The notes under the pieces were generated by a model that saw only the letters and a program-made list of their open reading frames with translations, searched no databases and had not been told where the DNA came from. A stretch of 64,000 nucleotides of DNA from positions 1 through 64,000 of the forward strand of contig NZ_NIJF01000083.1 of NCBI RefSeq assembly GCF_003316765.1, written 5' to 3'. Position 1 is the stretch's first letter; the number at the start of each line of letters is the position of its first letter. Position numbers and translations under genes: made by a program. The stretch comes from Bacillus sp. P14.5. Lineage in GTDB: Bacteria > Bacillota > Bacilli > Bacillales > Bacillaceae_B. Positions 7,662 through 15,432 of the stretch are shown piece by piece.

Positions 7662-7773
7662 CCTTGTTTAAAGAATATCAGGTTCCTTGCATCTATTCTT
7701 TCTACCTAAGATTTCAAAGAACCAGCACGCTTTCTATTACACTACAGTATAAGGGTCCAGCTGCCCTGTTCCT

Positions 7774-8850
7774 TTATCCCTTCCTTTTCGCCAGTTCAGC
7801 CCGGTTATGGGCGAGTGGCGGCTGTTCGAGCCAACCATTCTCAATCAACAGTTGTGCGCCTTCATTCGCATATAATCCTATTTCCGCCAACAGGCGTGTA
7901 TAATCCAACGCGATATCCCTTCGCTGTGTGACAGCTAAACCTGCACCATAGAAACCGATGGAGGCAGAAACAAGCAGCACGATATGATTCAGCATCAACT
8001 TTTCTGAATAAGGAGACGTAATAGAATCGGTTACTTCAGAGGCAAGTGTCGGTGGTGTAGACAGGTCCGATTTCTGCAAGATGTCCCTGAAGACAGAATA
8101 ATGCTTTTCGCAAATGTCTTTTCCCAGCAAAAAGAATTTTTGAACCGGCTTGGATTTGCATACTTGTCCAAAGGCTATCTCCAATGTAATTTTCACTACA
8201 GTTTTCTGCACGTTGTAACTGATTCCGCTGATCTCAGATGCCGTGAGAGGACGTTTCTTCGCAAACCATCCTGCCATATAACGCTGCTGGTCGATCATAT
8301 CCACCCCATTAGGAATATCTATATTGGGCGGTCTTGTGTATATTCCCTTTTTCAGCATAAGATCAAGAATTCTCTTGTAGAGCTTCATCGTAGCGTAATT
8401 GCACTCAGTAAAGTAATCAATCTGATCTTCCCTTGCAGAAGTACCTACTGCACCCGAATACCCTGTCATGCCATGAAGTGTCATAACATGCATATAAACA
8501 AGCAAGAATTTGTCTGTGAACAATGCAGGGGCATTCATATTGACATCATCATCTAATGTAAAACCTTTAGGAACCGGGTAATCTTCTTTGTTAAAAAATT
8601 CAGTGATGCTCACCAAATGGGTTTTCGCCATTGAAATGGCTTGGTCAATAACTTCTTTAATTTCTTCATCATTTACCTTGCTGACTGCATGTGACAATAT
8701 ACAAATCGAAAGAGAATCATTTATGTACTGCGTCCACAGGTTAGCTATCTCGGCAGAGGAAAGTGATACGTTGTGGCTAGCGTTTTCCAAGTCAAAAACC
8801 TCCAATCCACTAATTCTATTTATATAATTTACCTCCTTTCTCTTTATCAT
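7774..8850 (-). CDS. DUF3231 family protein
   Basis: 358 residues made of two similar helical halves (about 15-175 and 190-345), as in DUF3231 proteins of spore formers. The halves each start with a segment like LTASEISGISYNVQ / LSSAEIANLWTQYI and each contain an H-containing helix and a glycine-rich GYSGAVGTSARED / GFYGAGLAVTQRRD turn. This two-repeat layout resembles ferritin-like four-helix bundles. Biochemical function is not known. The ATG at 8850 has GAGGGG 8 nt upstream; a second AGGAGG lies inside the coding region but no good start follows it. Confidence 0.82.
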   Translation of the reverse strand: MIKRKEVNYINRISGLEVFDLENASHNVSLSSAEIANLWTQYINDSLSICILSHAVSKVNDEEIKEVIDQAISMAKTHLVSITEFFNKEDYPVPKGFTLDDDVNMNAPALFTDKFLLVYMHVMTLHGMTGYSGAVGTSAREDQIDYFTECNYATMKLYKRILDLMLKKGIYTRPPNIDIPNGVDMIDQQRYMAGWFAKKRPLTASEISGISYNVQKTVVKITLEIAFGQVCKSKPVQKFFLLGKDICEKHYSVFRDILQKSDLSTPPTLASEVTDSITSPYSEKLMLNHIVLLVSASIGFYGAGLAVTQRRDIALDYTRLLAEIGLYANEGAQLLIENGWLEQPPLAHNRAELAKRKG

Positions 8851-9007
8851 TCACTTTTCCCCTCAATTTTTAACTGTTAGTTATAATATAGCCATGGAGG
8901 GAAAAGTAAAGATGGACACCATTTAAACGCAGGTTGTATTATGCGCTGCCAAATTAAAACATACCAGCATAGCTATTAAAGAACGATAAAATTAAGGAGG
9001 CTGTTTC

Positions 9008-9655
9008 ATGAAAAAATGGGCTTTTGTCTCGGATTTCGACGGTACTATCTCCGAACAGGATTTTTATGATCTTGTGATAGAAAAATATTTCGAAGAAGGA
9101 AGAGCGTTATACACTCAATGGAAGAACGGCGAAATGAAGGATATTGAATTTCTAGGAGAAGTCTTTAAAAATATCAATGAGAAAGAAGAAAATCTCATAA
9201 AAGAAATACAGAATATACCGATCGATGAATTTGCGATGGGTTTTATTAAAAAAGTTCAGCAGCATGGCGGTGACTTCTTTATTCTTAGCGCTGGCACCGA
9301 CTATTACATCCAGCACTTACTCGCCCACTATGGAATCGAAAATGTGAAAATTTATTCCAACGAAGGCTATTTTGAGAATGAAGGCGTTCACCTAAACCTG
9401 GATGAATCCCACCCTCACTATCATGAACGGTATGGAATTGATAAGTCCATCGTGATTCAGGATTTACAAAAAGAGTATGAAACGGTTCATTTCATCGGGG
9501 ACAGTGAGCCGGATACACATCCTGCCATGCATGCGGATCTTGTGTTTGCCAAAAAAGCCTTGCAGGATATGCTGCGTGAAAAGGCTATACCTTTTGTTGC
9601 AGTGAAAACTTTTCAGGAAGTAGATTCATATTTGGACAAAGAGGGCTACTTTTAA
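9008..9655 (+). CDS. MtnX-like HAD phosphatase
   Basis: HAD-superfamily phosphatase of 215 residues. Motif I DFDGTIS (about residues 9-15), motif II LSAGTDYYI (about 96-104) and motif III HFIGDSEPDTHPA are intact; the small cap lies between I and II. It resembles MtnX (phosphatase of the methionine salvage pathway) and phosphoserine phosphatase-type enzymes. The Cys-rich insert of Bacillus MtnX is absent and no other mtn genes are adjacent, so the substrate is uncertain. AGGAGG stands 7 nt before ATG. A strong hairpin follows the stop. Confidence 0.78.
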   Translation: MKKWAFVSDFDGTISEQDFYDLVIEKYFEEGRALYTQWKNGEMKDIEFLGEVFKNINEKEENLIKEIQNIPIDEFAMGFIKKVQQHGGDFFILSAGTDYYIQHLLAHYGIENVKIYSNEGYFENEGVHLNLDESHPHYHERYGIDKSIVIQDLQKEYETVHFIGDSEPDTHPAMHADLVFAKKALQDMLREKAIPFVAVKTFQEVDSYLDKEGYF

Positions 9656-9660
9656 AAACA

Positions 9661-9685
9661 AAGGACCGGGGATATCCCGGTCCTT
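9661..9685 (+). terminator. Hairpin after the HAD phosphatase gene
   Basis: AAGGACCGGG and CCCGGTCCTT form a perfect 10-bp stem with a GATAT loop directly after the stop codon. The T tract is short, so termination efficiency is uncertain. Confidence 0.65.
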
Positions 9686-9770
9686 ATAACATATTTGTGC
9701 TCTTACATGAAGAAGATAAATGTGATTGAAGACTTCCAATTAATATGCCGAAAGAATTCCTGTTAATTTC

Positions 9771-9796
9771 AAAAAAACCCTCACTGAAAGCGAGGG
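9771..9796 (-). terminator. Terminator of the SRPBCC gene
   Basis: On the minus strand CCCTC and GAGGG form a stem around about 9 nt, followed by seven T (A run at 9771-9777 on the plus strand). Confidence 0.75.
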
Positions 9797-9841
9797 AGAT
9801 TTTAATGAATTCAATTGGCAGCCCTTAAGCATGTTCCTTTC

Positions 9842-10294
9842 TTATCTCGACGAGTAAATCCCTTCAACTTTGTAAGCGACGGCTTCCGTAAGCTCAGTCG
9901 TCATCTCCGGCAAAATTGAATTCAGTAATGGGTTTACCATCTTGGCAAGCGGACCCTCTGCATTAATCTCCAGGTATCCAGTCATATTTGATGAATTAAC
10001 GCCGATCGCTTCTGCCTGAAAGTAACCATGTCCATGGAACCTCTCATTCATACCGGTTAAATTAAATGTCACCATGGAAGGCTCTTTCCAGTCGATTATA
10101 TCCACTTTTAAGTGAATCTTCTTCTTTAGAAAACCTACTTCTGTCTTGAATTTCCAAGTTGATTCCCTCTCATTAAAAATCTCATGTTCCATATAACCTG
10201 GAACCAAGGGCGCCCATATATCCATTACACTGACAAATTTCCAAAGCTCCTCCACCGAAGCTTCCACTTGCATTTTATGAAGGCCAGACGGCAT
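9842..10294 (-). CDS. SRPBCC (CoxG-like) ligand-binding protein
   Basis: 150 residues with the START/Bet v1-type layout: N-terminal strand MPSGLHKMQVEASVEELWKF, the helix-entry segment VMDIWAPLVPGYMEHEI, central beta strands (KFKTEVGFLKKKIHLKV) and a C-terminal helix (LLNSILPEMTTELTEAVAYKVE). The PG-YM element matches the CoxG/SRPBCC subfamily, in which a hydrophobic pocket binds a small molecule or quinone-like ligand. GGGAGGAG stands 5 nt before ATG. It is monocistronic; there is no cox/CO dehydrogenase gene near, so the ligand is unknown. Confidence 0.8.
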   Translation of the reverse strand: MPSGLHKMQVEASVEELWKFVSVMDIWAPLVPGYMEHEIFNERESTWKFKTEVGFLKKKIHLKVDIIDWKEPSMVTFNLTGMNERFHGHGYFQAEAIGVNSSNMTGYLEINAEGPLAKMVNPLLNSILPEMTTELTEAVAYKVEGIYSSR

Positions 10295-10525
10295 ACGATC
10301 TCCTCCCAGATGTCTTCTTGCGCTACTGTATATTCATATTATTTAAAGCAAAGGTTATTACAGGAATACTGGCCGTTCCCGAGAATAATGCTTATTACAT
10401 TACATGCTTAAAGCGTCCAAAATTCCCCCTGCCTGATTTGATTCAGCACGTTATAGGAAATGCATACGTTTTAATGGAAGAGAATTTGATACAGCTCTGA
10501 GAAGATGAACAATGAAAAGTAAACA

Positions 10526-10554
10526 GAAAAAAAGAGAGCTGATCAGCTCTCTTT
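10526..10554 (-). terminator. Terminator of ppiB
   Basis: A perfect palindrome AGAGAGCTGATCAGCTCTCT is followed on the minus strand by seven T. It closes ppiB. Confidence 0.88.
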
Positions 10555-10568
10555 CACCTAATTAATTC

Positions 10569-11003
10569 TTAGTCTTCAATAACAACCTTTTGCATTACAT
10601 CGCCATTTTTCAGGGATCTTGCTGTTTCAAGACCGGAAGTCACTTTACCGAATACAGTATGAACACCGTTCAAATGAGGTTGAGGCTCATGAACAATAAA
10701 GAACTGGCTTCCGCCTGTGTCTTTTCCTGCATGTGCCATAGAAAGAGATCCAGCTTCATGCTTATGAGGGTTTCCTTCTGTTTCGCAAGGGATCGTGTAG
10801 CCGGGACCGCCTGTACCTGTTCCTTGAGGACACCCTCCTTGGCTTACAAAGCCAGGGATGACACGGTGGAATGAAAGACCATCGTAGAAACCTTCTTTCG
10901 CAAGCTTAGAGAAATTCTCAACTGTACCTGGTGCTTCATTCGGAAATAGGTCAAATTCAACCTTTTCACCATTCTCAAATTGTATGTATCCTTTTTTAGC
11001 CAT
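10569..11003 (-). CDS. ppiB: Cyclophilin-type peptidyl-prolyl cis-trans isomerase
   Basis: Cytoplasmic prolyl isomerase, 144 residues from ATG 11003 (AGGAGTG 8 nt upstream; the longer frame from 11024 has no site). The active-site cyclophilin signature is complete: [41 protein letters not shown] and [11 protein letters not shown]. It is close to Bacillus subtilis PpiB along its whole length. It catalyses cis-trans isomerisation of Xaa-Pro bonds and helps protein folding. It has its own ribosome site and terminator and no evident operon partner. Confidence 0.96.
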   Translation of the reverse strand: MAKKGYIQFENGEKVEFDLFPNEAPGTVENFSKLAKEGFYDGLSFHRVIPGFVSQGGCPQGTGTGGPGYTIPCETEGNPHKHEAGSLSMAHAGKDTGGSQFFIVHEPQPHLNGVHTVFGKVTSGLETARSLKNGDVMQKVVIED

Positions 11004-11142
11004 CGTTATAACACTCCTATTCATTAGAAATCAATTATTATAATACCATGATTTTCATCAGAAGAAAAAGATTGTGAAGGATTTCAGGGAAATCGGCGGC
11101 AAGCAGCACCGATTTATCCTGTCTTTCCTACTATCCACCGAC

Positions 11143-12174
11143 TTAGTTTTCCTTCTCTTTCGGCCACATCTGAGCATCGGCTTCTACCAATCCAAGCAGT
11201 CTCTCTCTTCTTTTCACGAGATTCGATTCAGCAATATTGAATTCTTGATTGGGTTTCACCGGCAGCCCCTCGTCGCGAAGGAACTCTAATTTCATAGGCG
11301 GCGGCGTTTGAATCGCGGGCTTGAAAAATACTTTATGAAGGGTTTCCATATAGTCGTTGACACTGGACCTGGCTTGTTTCATCCATACCTTATTTGGCTT
11401 GTATTCATCTTCTACACCGTATTCATAAACCGTTAAGGCCTCATCCAAAATAGCCAGCGCCACCGCGGAAGATTCACTGTTTTTCTCTGAATGGTAATAA
11501 TGCAAAATGGGATACGCTTTATGCTGCTGTGTCAGAATGCTTAATTGCGAAGACAGGTCCTTCAGCAGGAAGTCGATGCTGTGAAAGTTCTGCCCGTTCC
11601 AGCTTTGTTTCACGAGGGAAACCCAATTTGTTCCTTGTCCAGTTACATTCTTGGCAAAAGAGCGTTTCTGGACGACTCCGCTGAGTACCGATACGACATA
11701 GGAAACAGACAAAGTTATGAACAGCATCCCGCTCCCTGTAGCAACAGTTGTAACTAACTGCCAGGTTCCTTTTTGTGGAACATAGTCTCCTATCCCCAGA
11801 GTGAATAGGGTAAAGCCTACATAGTAAACTCTTTCCATCCATGACGTTACCGGAGTCATATCTGGTGTAAGAAGAATCGATCCAGCATCGGCTGAAAACA
11901 CCAGCGTCCAGCCAACCCATAGCAGCAGAATCCAGCTTATCAATGTAAGCGACAAAACCACAGGGCCGGCCAGCCTCAAAAGATTAAAGTGTTTAGTGCT
12001 CACTTTTCTTAAGATGAACCAGCACATTTTTCCCATTCGCCTTGATAAAGGTCCTCCTCCTCCATCGACCCAGATGGTTGTCCATAATAAATCGACAGCC
12101 ACAAGGAAAAGAACCGATATCCCCAAAAAAAGATATAGTTCATTCAATCCTGATCTTCCTTTCCTTTGATGCAC
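11143..12174 (-). CDS. Two-TM potassium-channel-like membrane protein
   Basis: 343 residues. Hydrophobic segments are at about 12-33, 66-90 and 140-165, with a pore helix and filter-like TLFTLGIGDYVPQ at about 117-129. That replaces the canonical TVGYGD by TLGIGD, which may alter selectivity. The C-terminal half (about 175-343) is a soluble helical region (SWNGQNFHSIDFLLKDLSSQ, ILDEALTVYEYGVED) not recognised as RCK/TrkA. It belongs to the Ion_trans_2-like group by the filter and TM pattern. The ATG at 12174 follows GGAAAGGAAGAT closely. Whether it conducts K+ is inference. Confidence 0.72.
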   Translation of the reverse strand: MHQRKGRSGLNELYLFLGISVLFLVAVDLLWTTIWVDGGGGPLSRRMGKMCWFILRKVSTKHFNLLRLAGPVVLSLTLISWILLLWVGWTLVFSADAGSILLTPDMTPVTSWMERVYYVGFTLFTLGIGDYVPQKGTWQLVTTVATGSGMLFITLSVSYVVSVLSGVVQKRSFAKNVTGQGTNWVSLVKQSWNGQNFHSIDFLLKDLSSQLSILTQQHKAYPILHYYHSEKNSESSAVALAILDEALTVYEYGVEDEYKPNKVWMKQARSSVNDYMETLHKVFFKPAIQTPPPMKLEFLRDEGLPVKPNQEFNIAESNLVKRRERLLGLVEADAQMWPKEKEN

Positions 12175-12289
12175 GTTGTTCCTGATAATTGTTTAAAATA
12201 CCCGCTGTCCTGTGTTAACAAACATTATTTGGAAAGGTAAGTATTTCCCCTTCATGTGTTAACTTATTTATGATAGGGTATAATACAGT

Positions 12290-12416
12290 AAGGCTCCTCC
12301 CGAATTCTTATCGCTTGTTGCGGGACACTTAACCACTGTACGGATCGGGAGGGGCCTTACTGCCATCATACATACGACAGGAAAAGCTTGCGGTCACTTG
12401 TCCGCAAGCTTTTTTG
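12290..12416 (+). ncRNA. Unidentified structured small RNA with promoter and intrinsic terminator
   Basis: A consensus -10 TATAAT (12279-12284) precedes a 17-bp stem: CAGTAAGGCTCCTCCCG (12286-12302) pairs with CGGGAGGGGCCTTACTG (12346-12362), with one G-U pair. It encloses a 43-nt loop that itself has short pairings. After a 20-nt single strand comes a perfect 12-bp terminator, AAAAGCTTGCGG / CCGCAAGCTTTTTT (12383-12414). The expected transcript is about 125 nt. No open frame with a ribosome site is inside. It does not match 6S RNA, SRP RNA, tmRNA, T-box or any riboswitch core that I know. The -35 region (TGTGTT or TTAACT) is weak. Confidence 0.68.
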
Positions 12417-12592
12417 GTATACATTCAAAAGACATCATTCATCTTGTTCAGCAGATAACAGATTTTCACAGCAATTTAGACGACACTTTCCAGTTGCATG
12501 CTGCTTGTTCTTCTAAAATTTAGATACTCGACGAATACACGATATCTTCTATCAAAAATTTGAAGTGACGCAAAAAGCTTCCTCCTACATAT

Positions 12593-12835
12593 TTACCCCT
12601 TTTGTCTGATAAGAAGCACCATCATCATTCCAAACAGGCCTATCACACCCACCAGTGCACCTGTCAATGCAAAGGGCAGGCTATCCCACCCGCCAAAAAA
12701 AGCTGCAGACAGCAGGGCAAACAGTCCCCCTGCCAATGCAGCCACATAAAATGCGGCAAATCTCTTGGATTTTTTCACATTCCGGGTCAACGCCAAAGTA
12801 ACAATCAACAATAAAACACTTCCAATAACCAGCAT
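12593..12835 (-). CDS. Small three-helix membrane protein of unknown function
   Basis: 80 residues: hydrophobic segments at about 1-15, 27-47 and 55-76 with a basic loop (NVKKSKR). The ATG has AAAGGAGGG 5 nt upstream. It starts downstream of nothing obvious on the minus strand and ends about 180 bp from the small RNA. No family recognised. Confidence 0.7.
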   Translation of the reverse strand: MLVIGSVLLLIVTLALTRNVKKSKRFAAFYVAALAGGLFALLSAAFFGGWDSLPFALTGALVGVIGLFGMMMVLLIRQKG

Positions 12836-12939
12836 GTTAACCCTCCTTTAAATAATGTTTAGTTGAAGGACTGCCTTTAGTTCAAAAGATAATATGTAAA
12901 AAAACTAAGAAAAAGGAATGGAGAAATATCTCCACTCCA

Positions 12940-13290
12940 TTATTGTATCCAAGTTACAGCATCTGTGTGATGATCTTTATCAAAGTGTTTCACTTCTAAA
13001 TTCGGCATCATATCTTCAATCTTTGCACCCATCTCAAGCAGTTTCTTGTCGCTGACTACTGCTACTTTATTGAATTCATGCATATGATCTTTTCCGAATA
13101 GAAAATCCTCTTTCAGCGCTTTCATGGAGAAATCCATATCATTCACGACTAATAGAAGATTCATATCCTCATTAGGTGTTTTTTTCTCGTGAAAAGCTTT
13201 TTCAAATTCCTTCATATCATCTTTCGTGTAATCTCCTGTTACTTCAACTTCCATAAGATCATTTCTTCCACTAGGGATAATGGTAATCAT
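12940..13290 (-). CDS. SpoIIAA-like STAS family protein
   Basis: About 117 residues. The beta-strand start MITIIPSGRNDLMEVEVTGDYT, the DMNLLLVVNDMDF strand, FLFGKDHMHEFNKVAVVSDKK and the final VTWIQ follow the SpoIIAA-like (PF11964) family found in many bacteria; cellular role unknown, though lipid or nucleotide binding is suspected for the fold. Two ATGs lie 6 nt apart; the second (13290) is 7 nt from GGAGG while the first is only 1 nt away, so the second is chosen. Confidence 0.8.
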   Translation of the reverse strand: MITIIPSGRNDLMEVEVTGDYTKDDMKEFEKAFHEKKTPNEDMNLLLVVNDMDFSMKALKEDFLFGKDHMHEFNKVAVVSDKKLLEMGAKIEDMMPNLEVKHFDKDHHTDAVTWIQ

Positions 13291-13381
13291 ATTCATTCCT
13301 CCTTAATCGGTGTCTTCTTCCGTTTATACCCTACATTTCTAAGGAGTTAAACTTCACCAACACATCAAAAAAGGGGGAGGA

Positions 13382-13768
13382 CTAGTCTGCCTTCACTCCT
13401 GCTTCTACATAACTTCTAATCAACAGCCATTTTCCATCAATTTTCTTAAATGTATCAAAAAATAAATTCGCCGTCTCCAATGGCTTGCCATCAATGATCA
13501 TTGAAGCCGATATTATCGCCATCGCCTCATCATCCCGCAATGAAGTGGTCCATAAAGTTTTCAGAAGCCATTTAGAGCCGCTTTCCTTCGCATAAGAAAA
13601 TCCCTGCTCCCACCCTTGAAGCGATTCCTCATAACCAAAATCCATGATTTCCCCATTGGATGTAACTTCCCTTGCCTTGTAATCCCTTGACATTGCTGCT
13701 GCAAGCCTTTCCAGATCTGAAGAGCTCCATATCTCCATAAAATCCTCAATAAATGATTCAAACTTCAT
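13382..13768 (-). CDS. SnoaL/NTF2-like protein
   Basis: 128 residues with the NTF2-like pattern: N-terminal helix FESFIEDFMEIWSSSDLERLA, REVTSNGEIMDF, a helix SLQGWEQGFSYAKESG, and paired strands ending FDTFKKIDGKWLLIRSYVE, which is typical for DUF4440/SnoaL-type folds. These proteins are small cone-shaped enzymes or binding proteins with varied substrates. The start at 13768 is 7 nt from GGAG, better than the ATG 6 nt earlier. Function unknown. Confidence 0.7.
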   Translation of the reverse strand: MKFESFIEDFMEIWSSSDLERLAAAMSRDYKAREVTSNGEIMDFGYEESLQGWEQGFSYAKESGSKWLLKTLWTTSLRDDEAMAIISASMIIDGKPLETANLFFDTFKKIDGKWLLIRSYVEAGVKAD

Positions 13769-13975
13769 TTTCATTCTCCTTTCTATTAAACTATGAAACG
13801 AGATTCCTCAAAAGTCAGTCAGGTAAATATTAACATATTTGAGTGGTCGATAAACACCCTTAGCTCAGCACCTGCCTGATATCAACTGTTGCAGGATTAT
13901 TCCTAGAAACGGCAAGTTTCCTCCTTAGCTTTTCAGGTCCTTATTGAAATATCTCCTGAATTTCTATAAAAGCAA

Positions 13976-14545
13976 CTAGTTTTTAATACGAGTCTCCATC
14001 TTCCTCTGACAATCGATAAACTGCTTCCCATTAAAGTTCATCTTGTAAATATCCGGCATCTCCAGCCTCTTCCAGAATTCAAAATCGTATACTTGATCAA
14101 AATAATTCATGATCAATACCATGAGATTCCCATGTGTGCCTATGACTACATTCTTTTCCTTATATTCCTCAAGAACTTTTAGAAGAGATTGAACCCCTCT
14201 GTCTTGTGCAGCCAGATTGGATTCGCCCCCTTCCCAGGAGAAGGTCCAGTCCTCCCATGCCTTGCTCATGACTGTTTGAAAATCTGCTGCTGGCGCTTCA
14301 GTTAACGTACGCTCTTTAAAATCCTCAATATGTTGGATTTTCTTTCCGTAATAGTCAGCAGCACCCTCAATCGTTTGAACTGCCCTCAGATAAGGACTCG
14401 ATAGAAAAACATCAATATTCTCTCCTGCCAGTACTTCCGTAATTTGATCTCTGTCTGCGAACCCCTTATCCGACAAGGGCCTCTCCAGTTCATCCGGTGT
14501 ATATACCGAATGTGCATGCCGAACAAAGTAAATAGTAGTAGCCAT
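13976..14545 (-). CDS. Histidine phosphatase (phosphoglycerate mutase-like) family protein
   Basis: 189 residues. The phosphohistidine motif is YFVRHAHSV (RHA instead of the usual RHG), with the second-half basic residues in FLSSPYLRAVQTIE and the catalytic-proton-donor region FKERTLTEAP, plus VVIGTHGNLM. These define the branch of the superfamily with small-molecule phosphatase activity. AAGGAG stands 7 nt before ATG. Substrate unknown. A second family member lies at 59299. Confidence 0.87.
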   Translation of the reverse strand: MATTIYFVRHAHSVYTPDELERPLSDKGFADRDQITEVLAGENIDVFLSSPYLRAVQTIEGAADYYGKKIQHIEDFKERTLTEAPAADFQTVMSKAWEDWTFSWEGGESNLAAQDRGVQSLLKVLEEYKEKNVVIGTHGNLMVLIMNYFDQVYDFEFWKRLEMPDIYKMNFNGKQFIDCQRKMETRIKN

Positions 14546-14672
14546 GAATAGCTCCTTTCATACAAATGTATTCCATTTATAGTACGAAACACCCGCTGCA
14601 TAGATTCAGCTTTAAACTATAAGTGAGGAGGGCTGTGATTTATACAGCTTAAATTACATATTTTAAAAATTG

Positions 14673-14963
14673 GTGCTGTTTAAGGTGCATTTATACAGCA
14701 CCTTCTTATTCAAATCAGAATGTGATGCTGTTTAAATTGCTTTTAAACAACACGATAACTTACAAATCTAAATGTGATGCAGTATAAAGTGCATTTATAC
14801 TGCACGATCTGTAACAAATCAATATTTGATGCTGTTTAAAGTCCATTTATACTGCACGAAGACCTACAAAACAAAATATAATGCCGTTTAAATTGCTTTT
14901 ATACAGCACGATAACTTACAAATCAATATTTGATCCTGTTTAAACTGCGTTTATACAGCACAT
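14673..14963. repeat. Tandem array 2: six palindromic units at exactly 52-bp period
   Basis: Units begin at 14673, 14725, 14777, 14829, 14881 and 14933, every 52 bp without exception. The core is an inverted repeat of the form GTGCTGTTTAAA-N-TGCATTTATACAGCAC with mismatches that are often compensated (e.g. GCAGTATAAA with TTTATACTGC in unit 3). Linkers are A-rich and similar (ACTTACAAATC-AATATTT). It fills the space between the phosphatase and NUDIX genes. It has no coding potential. Confidence 0.93.
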
Positions 14964-14973
14964 AAAGTCTCGG

Positions 14974-15432
14974 CTAAAATGTATGCCCATCCAAATACTT
15001 CAACAAGCAATAGTCCACCTTATCGATATGTTCCTCTAACCGCGAAAAATCCCACAGGAGGATTTTAGTAGTTTCTTCATTGTTTCTGAACGGCAGGAGT
15101 CTTTCCATAGCACCAAGGAAAACAGGATTATATTTTACAGAACCGTCCTCTTTTCTGACTTTCATCAAACCTAGAAATTCTAATTCATCCGGTTTTTGCC
15201 CCGTTTCTTCGAACAACTCCCTGAATGCGCAGTCTGAAATAGTTTCTTCCTTTTCCCTTTTCCCCGCAGGAAGTTCCCATTGGTTTCTCCACTTATTAAA
15301 GCAGAGAAGATAATCGCCATTCACTTTGATGACTGCAAACGATCCTGCCAAAGGTTGAAAGCGATCTATCCTGTCTTCATTTATATGCATGAATTCCAGG
15401 AACTCCTGTCCGTTATCCTTCTCATTGATCAA
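14974..15432 (-). CDS. NUDIX hydrolase
   Basis: 152 residues. The Nudix box reads GKREKEETISDCAFRELFEETGQ in spaced form G-x5-E-x7-REL-x-EETG, with all metal-binding Glu residues present. Preceding strand NQWELPAG is typical. The first 25 residues are an extra N-terminal extension. The gene overlaps the 3' end of the MFS gene at 15422 by 11 bp, which points to co-transcription. Substrate (a nucleoside diphosphate linked to X) cannot be read from sequence. Confidence 0.88.
   Translation of the reverse strand: MINEKDNGQEFLEFMHINEDRIDRFQPLAGSFAVIKVNGDYLLCFNKWRNQWELPAGKREKEETISDCAFRELFEETGQKPDELEFLGLMKVRKEDGSVKYNPVFLGAMERLLPFRNNEETTKILLWDFSRLEEHIDKVDYCLLKYLDGHTF

Noticed and set aside
12290-12416. 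T-box, riboswitch or 6S RNA
   Set aside because: No AGGGTGGNACCGCG core, no known aptamer core, no 6S open-bubble layout, and it precedes no gene on its strand.
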